Positions 1 to 5,368 of a DNA stretch of 5,778 bases are shown one piece after another. The position numbers were made by a program, and so were the translations under genes. Every line of letters starts with the position of its first letter. Position 1 is the first letter of the stretch. This stretch comes from Prevotella sp. (GTDB taxonomy: Bacteria > Bacteroidota > Bacteroidia > Bacteroidales > Bacteroidaceae). The notes below the pieces were generated by a model. That model searched no databases. It was not told the DNA's origin and worked only from the letters and a program-made list of their open reading frames with translations. Where the stretch lies: NCBI GenBank assembly GCA_021204735.1, contig JAJPYV010000174.1, positions 1 to 5,778 of the forward strand, written 5' to 3'.

Positions 1-96
1 TTCATAATTATTAAATAAAAAATAAAAAGTTTTTTAATAAAAATTAATATACAAAAAATATTAAACATAAATTATATAGAGAATATAATTTTATAA
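1..96. other. Very AT-rich non-coding region upstream of the sensor kinase
   Basis: Only 6 of these 96 bases are G or C (about 94% AT), against clearly higher GC in the adjoining gene. There is no supportable ORF and no clear hairpin. It is probably the spacer between an unseen upstream gene and the kinase operon, and could include an AT-rich upstream promoter element. No convincing TTTG-type -33 box is visible at the expected distance from the -7 box that follows. Confidence 0.6.
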
Positions 97-104
97 TAAT
101 TTTG
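97..104 (+). promoter_or_regulatory. Bacteroidota -7 box for the kinase operon
   Basis: TAATTTTG matches the Bacteroidota sigma-ABfr -7 consensus TAnnTTTG exactly. Only five bases separate it from the kinase ATG at 110, so transcription would start at or within a few bases of the start codon. No -33 TTG/TTTG is seen 19-21 bases upstream. In such AT-rich DNA a chance match is possible, so this is a moderate call. Confidence 0.5.
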
Positions 105-109
105 CCCTC

Positions 110-1669
110 ATGAAGAAAACGACGATATGGATAATAGCAATAGTGATGGGGCTGTCGTTCATCATCTTGCTCTATATGCAGGTGAAATACATCCAGGCAA
201 TGGTGCAGATGAAGAAGGAGCAGTTTGATGAGTCGGTCACCACCGCATTATACCAGGCGTCGCGCAACCTTGAGCTCAATGAGACGTTGAGGTATCTTGA
301 GAAGGATGTGAATGAAACCGAAAGACGGGCATACAAACAAGACTCGGTAGGAACGGCAACGGGGACACCAGACGGCACGATACAGCAGTCGCACCAATAT
401 TCAGTAGCAGGCAAGGACGGCACGGTATATTCATCGTTTGAGTTAAAGACGATAACTACAAAGCCGGCAACGATGCCAAAGGCGATGATACTGAAGAGTG
501 ACAAGAACTCCATATCAGAGGCTACGAAATCGATGCAAGAGATAATAAAGAACCGCTATGTATATCAGAAAGCATTGCTCGATGAGGTGGTGTATAATAT
601 CTTATATACCGCATCCGACAAGCCTTTGAAAGAGCGCGTCAACTTCAAGATGCTCGACCAAGACCTGAAGACCGAGTTGATGAACAACGGTATAGACATT
701 CCATATCATTTCACTGTATCGGCACAAGACGGTAGGGAAGTGTACAGATGTCCTGATTATTCAGAGGAAGGCGAGGAATACACATATACGCAGGCATTGT
801 TCAAGAACGACCCAACGAACAAGATGGGAGTAGTGAAGATACATTTTCCCGACATGAACAGCTACATATTCAGTAGCGTGCGGTTCATGATACCATCCAT
901 CTCGTTCACGATAGTACTGCTTGTGACATTCATTTTCACTATAATGGTAATCTTCCGTCAGAAGAGGTATACAGAGATAAAGAATGATTTCATAAACAAC
1001 ATGACCCATGAGTTGAAGACCCCGATAAGCAGTATATCCCTTGCGGCACAGATGCTCAATGATGACAGCGTAACGAAGAGTCCAGCGATAATGAAACACC
1101 TTGGCGGAGTAATCAACGACGAGTCGAAACGTCTGAGGTTTTTAGTGGAGAAAGTGTTGCAGATGTCGATGTTCGACAAGAAAAAGGCAATTTTCAAGAA
1201 AAAAGAACTCGACTTGAACGAATTGGTAGAGACTGTGTCAAAGACATTCACGCTACGAGTAGGGCATACAGGAGGGCATATCACCACCGATCTGAAAGCG
1301 ACAGAGCCGAAGATATACGTAGATGAGATGCATTTCACTAATGTAATCTTCAATATACTTGACAACGCCGTGAAGTATTGTGACCCAGACAGAGGAATAG
1401 AGTTGGTTATCACGACATGGAACGACAAAGACAATCTATTTCTGTCTATTAAAGACAATGGAATAGGAATAAAGAAAGAAAACCTGAAGAAGATATTCGA
1501 GAAATTCTACCGGGTGCACACAGGCAATGTGCATGACGTGAAAGGCTTCGGATTAGGTCTTGCTTACGTGAAAAAAATTGTGGAACTGCATAAAGGCGAG
1601 ATACACGTAGAGAGCAAGGAAGGAGTAGGAACAACATTTACGATAATATTACCAATAATTAAAAAATAA
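110..1669 (+). CDS. rprX: Two-component sensor histidine kinase, RprX-like
   Basis: This is an inner-membrane sensor that should autophosphorylate on histidine and pass the phosphate to the regulator encoded next door. The 519 residues contain TM1 (about 5-23), a roughly 235-residue periplasmic region (about 27-260), TM2 (about 262-283), then the cytoplasmic kinase core. The dimerisation H-box is MTHELKTP with phosphoacceptor H300. The ATP-binding domain has an N-box (NVIFNILDNAVKYC, 411-424), G1 box DNGIGI (449-454), F-box FEKFYRV (463-469) and G2 box GFGLGL (479-484). All catalytic motifs are intact. No HAMP domain is evident; TM2 joins the H-box directly through about 15 residues. The periplasmic part matches no sensor fold I can name, so the signal is unknown. 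The start is chosen because residues 1-23 form a complete positive-inside membrane anchor; no Shine-Dalgarno precedes it. Isoleucine is often ATA, less so in the ribosomal-protein genes. The assignment to RprX (known from Bacteroides fragilis) rests on recalled similarity and architecture. Confidence 0.85.
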   Translation: MKKTTIWIIAIVMGLSFIILLYMQVKYIQAMVQMKKEQFDESVTTALYQASRNLELNETLRYLEKDVNETERRAYKQDSVGTATGTPDGTIQQSHQYSVAGKDGTVYSSFELKTITTKPATMPKAMILKSDKNSISEATKSMQEIIKNRYVYQKALLDEVVYNILYTASDKPLKERVNFKMLDQDLKTELMNNGIDIPYHFTVSAQDGREVYRCPDYSEEGEEYTYTQALFKNDPTNKMGVVKIHFPDMNSYIFSSVRFMIPSISFTIVLLVTFIFTIMVIFRQKRYTEIKNDFINNMTHELKTPISSISLAAQMLNDDSVTKSPAIMKHLGGVINDESKRLRFLVEKVLQMSMFDKKKAIFKKKELDLNELVETVSKTFTLRVGHTGGHITTDLKATEPKIYVDEMHFTNVIFNILDNAVKYCDPDRGIELVITTWNDKDNLFLSIKDNGIGIKKENLKKIFEKFYRVHTGNVHDVKGFGLGLAYVKKIVELHKGEIHVESKEGVGTTFTIILPIIKK

Positions 1670-1675
1670 AAAGCT

Positions 1676-2374
1676 ATGGATGAAAAATTGAAAATCCTAT
1701 TGTGTGAGGACGACGAGAACTTAGGTATGCTCCTCCGCGAATATTTGCAAGCCAAAGGCTATAGTGCAGAACTCTGCCCCGATGGAGAAGTAGGCTACAG
1801 GGCATTCTTGAAGAGCAAGTTTGATATATGCGTACTTGACGTAATGATGCCGAAGAAAGACGGTTTCACGTTGGCACAGGAAATCCGTCAGGCAAATGCC
1901 GAGATACCAATCATATTCCTGACTGCAAAAACATTGAAGGAAGACATCCTTGATGGATTCAAGATTGGAGCTGACGACTACATCACCAAACCGTTCTCGA
2001 TGGAGGAATTGGTGTTCCGTATTGAGGCAATTTTGCGCAGGGTAAGAGGCAAGAAGAACAAAGAGAACACCGTTTACAAGATTGGTCGTTTCTTGTTTGA
2101 CACCCAGAAACAGTTGCTTACCATTGACAACAAGCAGACGAAGCTGACAACGAAAGAAAACGAACTGTTGGCACTGCTTTGCTCGCATGCAAACGAGATT
2201 TTGCAGAGAGACTTTGCTTTGAAGACAATCTGGATAGACGACAACTATTTCAACGCCCGTTCAATGGACGTTTATATCACAAAGTTGCGCAAGCACTTGA
2301 AGGACGATGACCAGATTGAGATCATCAACATCCACGGAAAGGGATATAAGTTGATTACTCCAGAGAACGAATAG
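1676..2374 (+). CDS. rprY: OmpR/PhoB-family response regulator, RprY-like
   Basis: This is a cytoplasmic DNA-binding regulator, the expected phosphorylation partner of the upstream kinase. The 232 residues form a receiver domain (about 5-122) and a winged-helix effector domain (about 132-228). The receiver has the acidic pair D12/D13, phosphoacceptor D55 (in VLDVMMP), switch residue T83 and invariant K105 (in KPF). The effector domain shows LTTKENELL (157-165), a recognition helix around RSMDVYITKLRKHL (195-208) and the wing hairpin IHGKGYKL (219-226). Length and domain order are typical of the OmpR class, and no key residue is missing. It begins six bases after the kinase stop codon, so the pair is almost certainly cotranscribed. 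There is no Shine-Dalgarno before the ATG. RprY homologues are known from Bacteroides fragilis and Porphyromonas gingivalis; target genes cannot be read from this window. Confidence 0.88.
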   Translation: MDEKLKILLCEDDENLGMLLREYLQAKGYSAELCPDGEVGYRAFLKSKFDICVLDVMMPKKDGFTLAQEIRQANAEIPIIFLTAKTLKEDILDGFKIGADDYITKPFSMEELVFRIEAILRRVRGKKNKENTVYKIGRFLFDTQKQLLTIDNKQTKLTTKENELLALLCSHANEILQRDFALKTIWIDDNYFNARSMDVYITKLRKHLKDDDQIEIINIHGKGYKLITPENE

Positions 2375-2398
2375 ACAATAAATTGCTTAGAATAGTTG

Positions 2399-2432
2399 AG
2401 AGCCTGTTTTGTATCAAGAGCAAACAGGCTCT
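2399..2432. terminator. Hairpin between rprY and a convergent small gene
   Basis: An 11-bp perfect stem pairs AGAGCCTGTTT (2399-2409) with AAACAGGCTCT (2422-2432) around a 12-base loop. It lies 24 bases after the rprY stop, and its last base is part of the TAA stop (2432-2434) of the minus-strand gene, so it could serve both convergent transcripts. The tract after the stem is weak on the plus strand (TAATATTTG), and there is no T-run on the minus strand. It is therefore not a canonical intrinsic terminator, though 3'-end formation or mRNA stabilisation is likely. Confidence 0.6.
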
Positions 2433-2641
2433 TAATATTTGCTTTCACGTTTGAGGGCATAGACATGCAAGACAACGCCCACGATGATGATTAAAGCAGA
2501 TAGAATAAGCAGGATGTTTTTGGTGAAACCAGTCAGGACACATACAATCAGAGCAACCGCACCGAGGTAAACAAGCGGCAAACCGACTGTTTTCGCACTG
2601 ATTTTACTGTTCTGGACACGTAATTTATTAGAAATTTTCAT
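2432..2641 (-). CDS. Small two-helix membrane protein, function unknown
   Basis: I do not recognise a named family. From the ATG at 2641 the product is 69 residues: a polar basic N-terminus (MKISNKLRVQ...), two hydrophobic segments (about 20-38 and 43-61) joined by a short GFTKN turn, and a charged end (KRESKY). This predicts a helical hairpin in the inner membrane with both ends in the cytoplasm. The frame stays open upstream to a TTG at 2677, which would give 81 residues. I prefer the ATG because the TTG lies inside a perfect -7 box, so an mRNA from that promoter could not include it. The gene is divergent from rpsF and convergent with rprY. Two well-formed transmembrane helices plus a well-placed promoter argue for a real gene, but no function can be inferred. 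Confidence 0.7.
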   Translation of the reverse strand: MKISNKLRVQNSKISAKTVGLPLVYLGAVALIVCVLTGFTKNILLILSALIIIVGVVLHVYALKRESKY

Positions 2642-2674
2642 CTCTGACGGTCTTGTTTTTTCTAATTCTGCCGA

Positions 2675-2682
2675 CAAAATTA
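2675..2682 (-). promoter_or_regulatory. -7 box for the small membrane-protein gene
   Basis: Read on the minus strand this is TAATTTTG, an exact TAnnTTTG match 33 bases before the ATG at 2641. It would give a leader of roughly 25-30 bases. A clear -33 TTG at 19-21 bases is not visible. The box decides against the upstream TTG as start codon. Confidence 0.55.
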
Positions 2683-2777
2683 AGCAGAAAAGAGGATTTT
2701 TGCACTTGTTTTGCGTAAAAAATCAATAACAAGAGAAAAATATTGGTTGGAAAGCTCAGATTACAAATTAAAAACAT

Positions 2778-2785
2778 TACCTTTG
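2778..2785 (+). promoter_or_regulatory. -7 box for the rpsF-rpsR-rplI operon
   Basis: TACCTTTG is an exact TAnnTTTG match followed by GCACCGC, 45 bases upstream of the rpsF ATG, implying a leader of about 40 bases. TTG triplets occur at 2743-2745 and 2747-2749, but 28 or more bases from the -7 box, farther than the usual 19-21, so the -33 element is uncertain. The rpsF leader is AT-rich and has no Shine-Dalgarno. Confidence 0.6.
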
Positions 2786-2830
2786 CACCGCATTTAGCAA
2801 AACAATTAACATTTAATTAATTTTAGTAGT

Positions 2831-3178
2831 ATGAATCAATACGAAACCGTTTTCATTTTAACTCCCGTTTTGTCTGAAGATCAGATGAAGGAAACGGTCG
2901 CTAAATTCAAGAAAGTGCTTACCGACAAAGGTGCTGAAATTCTGAATGAGGAGATCTGGGGATTGAAGAAGATGGCTTACGCCATTCAAAAGAAGTCCAC
3001 AGGCTTTTACTGTCTTGTGGAATTCAAGGCAGAGCCAGAAGTAATCAAAATTCTTGAGACAGGTTACCGTCGTGATGAGAAGGTAATCCGATTTTTAACA
3101 GTGAAGCTCGACAAGTATGCTATCCAGTATGCTGAGAAGAGAAGAAACAAATTAGCTAAAAAAGAAGAGGAGGCTTAA
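2831..3178 (+). CDS. rpsF: 30S ribosomal protein bS6
   Basis: This is a primary component of the 30S platform that forms a heterodimer with bS18 near the 16S rRNA central domain. The 115 residues span the usual bS6 ferredoxin-like fold: first strand YETVFILTP (4-12), the segment [14 protein letters not shown], the strand GFYCLVEF and the motif [19 protein letters not shown]. The C-terminus is a short lysine- and glutamate-rich tail (KLAKKEEEA). Length is normal for a family of about 95-140 residues. It is first in the operon, two bases before rpsR, with no ssb or priB gene between as in Firmicutes or enterobacteria. The last glutamate codons carry the Shine-Dalgarno of rpsR. In Flavobacterium johnsoniae, bS6 with bS18 and bS21 helps hold the 16S 3' tail; whether that holds here is inference. 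Confidence 0.97.
   Translation: MNQYETVFILTPVLSEDQMKETVAKFKKVLTDKGAEILNEEIWGLKKMAYAIQKKSTGFYCLVEFKAEPEVIKILETGYRRDEKVIRFLTVKLDKYAIQYAEKRRNKLAKKEEEA
3168..3173 (+). promoter_or_regulatory. Shine-Dalgarno of rpsR (AGGAGG)
   Basis: AGGAGG lies within the final glutamate codons of rpsF, with seven bases before the rpsR ATG at 3181, an ideal distance. A G just upstream could extend the pairing by wobble. This is unusual for Bacteroidota, where most genes, including all others in this window except rplI, lack such a site. Part of the match could be a by-product of GAG-GAG glutamate codons. Confidence 0.65.
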
Positions 3179-3180
3179 TC

Positions 3181-3447
3181 ATGGCACAGGAATCAGAAAT
3201 CAGGTATTTGACCCCACCTTCAGTTGACACGAAGAAGAAGAAGTATTGTCGTTTCAAGAAGAGCGGAATAAAGTATATTGACTACAAAGACCCAGAGTTC
3301 TTGAAGAAATTCCTGAACGAGCAGGGAAAGATATTGCCACGTAGGATTACGGGAACATCCCTTAAGTATCAGCGTCGTGTGGCAACAGCTATCAAGCGTG
3401 CACGCCAATTGGCATTGCTTCCATACGTAACAGACTTGATGAAATAA
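3181..3447 (+). CDS. rpsR: 30S ribosomal protein bS18
   Basis: A small basic protein of the 30S platform that binds as a dimer with bS6. The 88 residues contain the family core: [15 protein letters not shown] (23-37), [15 protein letters not shown] (44-58), and the basic helix with [20 protein letters not shown] (63-82). Length matches the usual 75-90 residues. The start is fixed by the ATG two bases after the rpsF stop and by a strong Shine-Dalgarno at seven bases. It is cotranscribed with rpsF and rplI. Its stop codon TAA overlaps the ribosome-binding site of rplI, so translation of the two genes may be coupled. Confidence 0.97.
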   Translation: MAQESEIRYLTPPSVDTKKKKYCRFKKSGIKYIDYKDPEFLKKFLNEQGKILPRRITGTSLKYQRRVATAIKRARQLALLPYVTDLMK

Positions 3448-3452
3448 GGAGG
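3446..3452 (+). promoter_or_regulatory. Shine-Dalgarno of rplI (AAGGAGG)
   Basis: AAGGAGG is a seven-base perfect match to the anti-Shine-Dalgarno. It overlaps the rpsR stop codon and leaves seven bases before the rplI ATG at 3460, the same spacing as at rpsR. Such strong sites are uncommon in this phylum and suggest either termination-reinitiation coupling or translation by ribosomes with an exposed 16S tail. Confidence 0.75.
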
Positions 3453-3459
3453 ATAGGAT

Positions 3460-4020
3460 ATGGAAATAATACTTAAAGAAGACATTATCGGCTTAGGATA
3501 TAAGAACGATATCGTTAACGTAAAGGCAGGTTATGGCCGCAACTATCTGCTCCCGACAGGAAAGGCAATCATGGCAACCCCTTCAGCAAAGAAGGTATTG
3601 GCAGAGAATTTGAGACAGCAGGCACGCAAGCTCGCCGCAATTAAGGAAGCAGCCGACAAGAAGGCACAGACATTGAATGATGTTTCTTTGGTAATTGAGA
3701 TGAAGGTGAGTGCCAATGGCGTAACCTACGGTTCTGTAAACGCAGCGATGATTGCAGCAGAGTTGCAGAAGAAAGGCTTTGACATTGACCGCAAGATTAT
3801 CACTATGCACGATGCAAAGGCACTGGGCGACTATGTGGCACACGTACATCTGCACAAGGAAGTAACAGTGGAGATACCTGTAAAGGTAGTTGCTGAGAAT
3901 GCCGCACCAGCACCTGCAGAGGAAGCGCCGAAGGCAGAGGAAGTTGCAGTTGAGGAAGCTCCACAGGCAGAAGAAACTGTTGAGACATCAGAAGAAGCTG
4001 AAGCGCCAGTTGAGGAATAA
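3460..4020 (+). CDS. rplI: 50S ribosomal protein bL9 with acidic C-terminal extension
   Basis: bL9 binds 23S rRNA near the L1 stalk base and reaches along the ribosome surface; in other bacteria it affects reading-frame maintenance. Residues 1-50 form the rRNA-binding N-domain with the signature GLGYKNDIVNVKAGYGRNYL (11-30). Residues about 41-75 form the long connecting helix, and about 76-146 the C-domain (KVSANGVTYGSV, HLHKEVTVEIPVKVV). A normal bL9 ends near residue 147-150; here a tail of about 40 residues (147-186), rich in Glu, Ala and Pro with only one lysine, makes the protein 186 residues long. The tail contains a degenerate 11-residue tandem repeat. The tail is in frame and ends in a normal TAA, followed by a terminator, so it is not a frameshift product. 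It is last in the rpsF-rpsR-rplI operon and starts 12 bases after rpsR. Confidence 0.96.
   Translation: MEIILKEDIIGLGYKNDIVNVKAGYGRNYLLPTGKAIMATPSAKKVLAENLRQQARKLAAIKEAADKKAQTLNDVSLVIEMKVSANGVTYGSVNAAMIAAELQKKGFDIDRKIITMHDAKALGDYVAHVHLHKEVTVEIPVKVVAENAAPAPAEEAPKAEEVAVEEAPQAEETVETSEEAEAPVEE
3919..3984 (+). repeat. Degenerate 33-bp tandem repeat in the bL9 tail
   Basis: Two adjacent 33-base units (3919-3951 and 3952-3984) encode EEAPKAEEVAV and EEAPQAEETVE. The first 24 bases match at 20 positions by eye, and the last nine bases have diverged. This suggests the acidic extension grew by an internal duplication. Confidence 0.6.
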
Positions 4021-4045
4021 TAAAAAACTGATATAAATAAAAAAG

Positions 4046-4077
4046 TCCCGGTTTCATTGTGAAACCGGGATTTTTTT
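4046..4077. terminator. Bidirectional intrinsic terminator between rplI and the porin gene
   Basis: A perfect 11-bp stem pairs TCCCGGTTTCA (4046-4056) with TGAAACCGGGA (4060-4070) around a TTG loop. Seven Ts follow on the plus strand (4071-4077), and AAAAAAG precedes the stem (4039-4045), giving a T-run on the minus strand. It lies 25 bases after the rplI stop and about 34 bases past the stop of the convergent porin gene, so it should end both transcripts. Confidence 0.93.
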
Positions 4078-4104
4078 GGTTTTATCGGACACCAACAGTA
4101 TAAA

Positions 4105-5142
4105 TCAGAACCTTGTCATGACCTCAAGGACAATTTTGTCACGCTCAGATGTTTTGGCAATACCGTCGTGACCATAGAAATATTTCTCGTAGTTGAGGCG
4201 GATGTCAGAGATGAAAGGTTTTGATATACTGAATGTTACACCACCAGTGATACGGGAACGCTTGCTGTCGTTAACGATAAGAGAGCCGGCAGTGTTTTCC
4301 TCGCCATCGAGGTAACGGATACCGTCGCTGTGGTCGCTCATAAAATCATAACGGATGAGGGGAGAAATCTTAGAGAAGATGCACTTACGCAAAGGGATGT
4401 CGTAATTGATGAAAGCATCAACGGCATGCACGTTCTTGAAAGCATTCTGTGCATAATGCTTGTATAAGTATTCAGCCTCGATGTGCCATCCGTGAGCCTG
4501 ATAGAAAGCTCCGGCATCGTACATCATAATGTCGATATTGTCAGGCTTTATCTTTTGCGTACTCAATGTGACGTTAAAGCCACGGGGCAACATGAACTGC
4601 GCCTTTGCAGTGAAATTTATGTTGTTGGTCCAGAAATCCTTCTGATTGGTCAGACCGGAGCCGTTGAACATACCCAATTGGATAATAATCGGGAAACCAA
4701 CGTTGAACGAGTAGCCTATGGAAGCACCCACGTCACGCACGTTGGCAACCTGCTTGGCTATGAACGAGCGGTTGGCAAAGTACTGTTGGTGAGGGGAACG
4801 GATAACATCGATTGTGAAAGGTACACGCATCTGACCGATTGTGATGTCAAAACCTTTGAACGGTCCGAATTTGGTGTAAGCATCGAGCATTTTTATATTA
4901 CCCTCGTCACAAAGGTCAATCTCAGCCTTGTAACTGACATTTTTCGCAACATAACCATCAACGCTCACACGGGCGGTGCGCACCTCGAACCTGCCCTCTT
5001 TTTCCTGAGTCTGGTATTCGTACTTACCACGGAGCGTACCATGGATATTAGGAGTTAAGTCAACCTTTTTCTCATCCTGGCCATTTGCGAAACAGCAAGC
5101 GCAAAGAGCCAACGCCACAAAAACAATTTTCTTGGTATTCAT
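4105..5142 (-). CDS. OprO/OprP-type (phosphate-selective porin family) outer-membrane protein
   Basis: A predicted outer-membrane beta-barrel of the Porin O/P family, likely a diffusion channel; the substrate cannot be read from the sequence. The 345-residue precursor has a type I signal peptide: basic MNTKK, hydrophobic core, and ANG just before Q22, which fits the Bacteroidota tendency for mature N-terminal glutamine. The mature part alternates polar and aromatic beta strands. Family-like stretches are LTPNIHGTLRGKYEY (29-43), a conserved ITIGQMRVPFTIDV motif with SPHQQYFANRSFIAKQ after it, and GNGSG-like loop text (MFNGSGLT). It ends in EVMTRF, the terminal aromatic residue expected for barrel assembly. 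Length is slightly short of the roughly 380-450 residues of many members, but nothing looks broken. It has its own promoter, is convergent with rplI, and is divergent from the gene at 5369. Function as a phosphate channel should not be assumed from the family name. Confidence 0.85.
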   Translation of the reverse strand: MNTKKIVFVALALCACCFANGQDEKKVDLTPNIHGTLRGKYEYQTQEKEGRFEVRTARVSVDGYVAKNVSYKAEIDLCDEGNIKMLDAYTKFGPFKGFDITIGQMRVPFTIDVIRSPHQQYFANRSFIAKQVANVRDVGASIGYSFNVGFPIIIQLGMFNGSGLTNQKDFWTNNINFTAKAQFMLPRGFNVTLSTQKIKPDNIDIMMYDAGAFYQAHGWHIEAEYLYKHYAQNAFKNVHAVDAFINYDIPLRKCIFSKISPLIRYDFMSDHSDGIRYLDGEENTAGSLIVNDSKRSRITGGVTFSISKPFISDIRLNYEKYFYGHDGIAKTSERDKIVLEVMTRF

Positions 5143-5166
5143 ATTAATGCATTACTTTTTCGGCTG

Positions 5167-5174
5167 CAAAAGTA
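5167..5174 (-). promoter_or_regulatory. -7 box for the porin gene
   Basis: On the minus strand this reads TACTTTTG, an exact TAnnTTTG match followed by CAGCCG, 24 bases before the porin ATG. It predicts a leader of about 20 bases. No well-spaced -33 TTG is evident (candidate TTGs at 14 and 25 bases). Confidence 0.65.
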
Positions 5175-5304
5175 AGAAGGGCGTGTTACAATAATATTAC
5201 AAGCAAATTAAGAGGATTTTAAAAGATTTGTTGCATATTTATTTAACAGATGATTTGTTCAGATTTAAACACTATTGCTTAAAACAAATAAAATTTGCAA
5301 ATAA

Positions 5305-5336
5305 TTTTGAATTGTCCTTAACTTGCAGTATCTTTG
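5305..5336 (+). promoter_or_regulatory. Promoter of the exported-protein gene (-33 and -7)
   Basis: TTTTG (5305-5309) and TATCTTTG (5329-5336) are separated by 19 bases, matching both elements and the spacing of the Bacteroidota promoter. This is the best complete promoter in the window. Transcription should start near 5341, giving a leader of about 28 bases. A 10-bp palindrome abuts it on the upstream side. Confidence 0.75.
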
Positions 5337-5368
5337 CAGATATTATGCAATGAAATGTAATAAGGGCA

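Noticed and set aside
14..46. Possible terminator of an upstream gene in the A/T runs near 14-46
   Set aside because: There are A and T runs but no GC-containing stem, so no terminator can be supported.
172..513. 113-codon minus-strand ORF with hydrophobic stretches near the kinase start
   Set aside because: The hydrophobicity is the mirror of charged codons in the periplasmic domain. It lies wholly within the kinase gene and has no support.
958..1458. 166-codon minus-strand ORF inside the kinase gene
   Set aside because: It overlaps the conserved kinase core in antisense. The Ser/Phe/Ile-rich product with no domain is typical of a shadow frame.
1721..2188. 155-codon minus-strand ORF inside the response regulator
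   Set aside because: Antisense to the receiver domain, with no promoter and no recognisable protein features.
2642..2677. N-terminal extension of the small membrane protein from a TTG codon
   Set aside because: The TTG sits inside the perfect -7 box TAATTTTG, so an mRNA from that promoter would not contain it. The ATG at 2641 gives a more natural N-terminus.
3803..4057. 84-codon minus-strand ORF rich in Leu, Pro and Gln over the end of rplI
   Set aside because: It is the reverse image of the Glu/Ala/Pro repeat codons of the bL9 tail, and it begins inside the terminator hairpin.
4483..5058. 191-codon plus-strand ORF opposite the porin gene
   Set aside because: It is fully antisense to a convincing porin with signal peptide and terminal aromatic residue. 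Its translation lacks recognisable motifs and is rich in His/Thr/Val as expected from a shadow frame.
5366..5366. GGG at 5364-5366 as a Shine-Dalgarno for the last gene
   Set aside because: It is only three bases long and two bases from the ATG, too short and too close to act as a ribosome-binding site.
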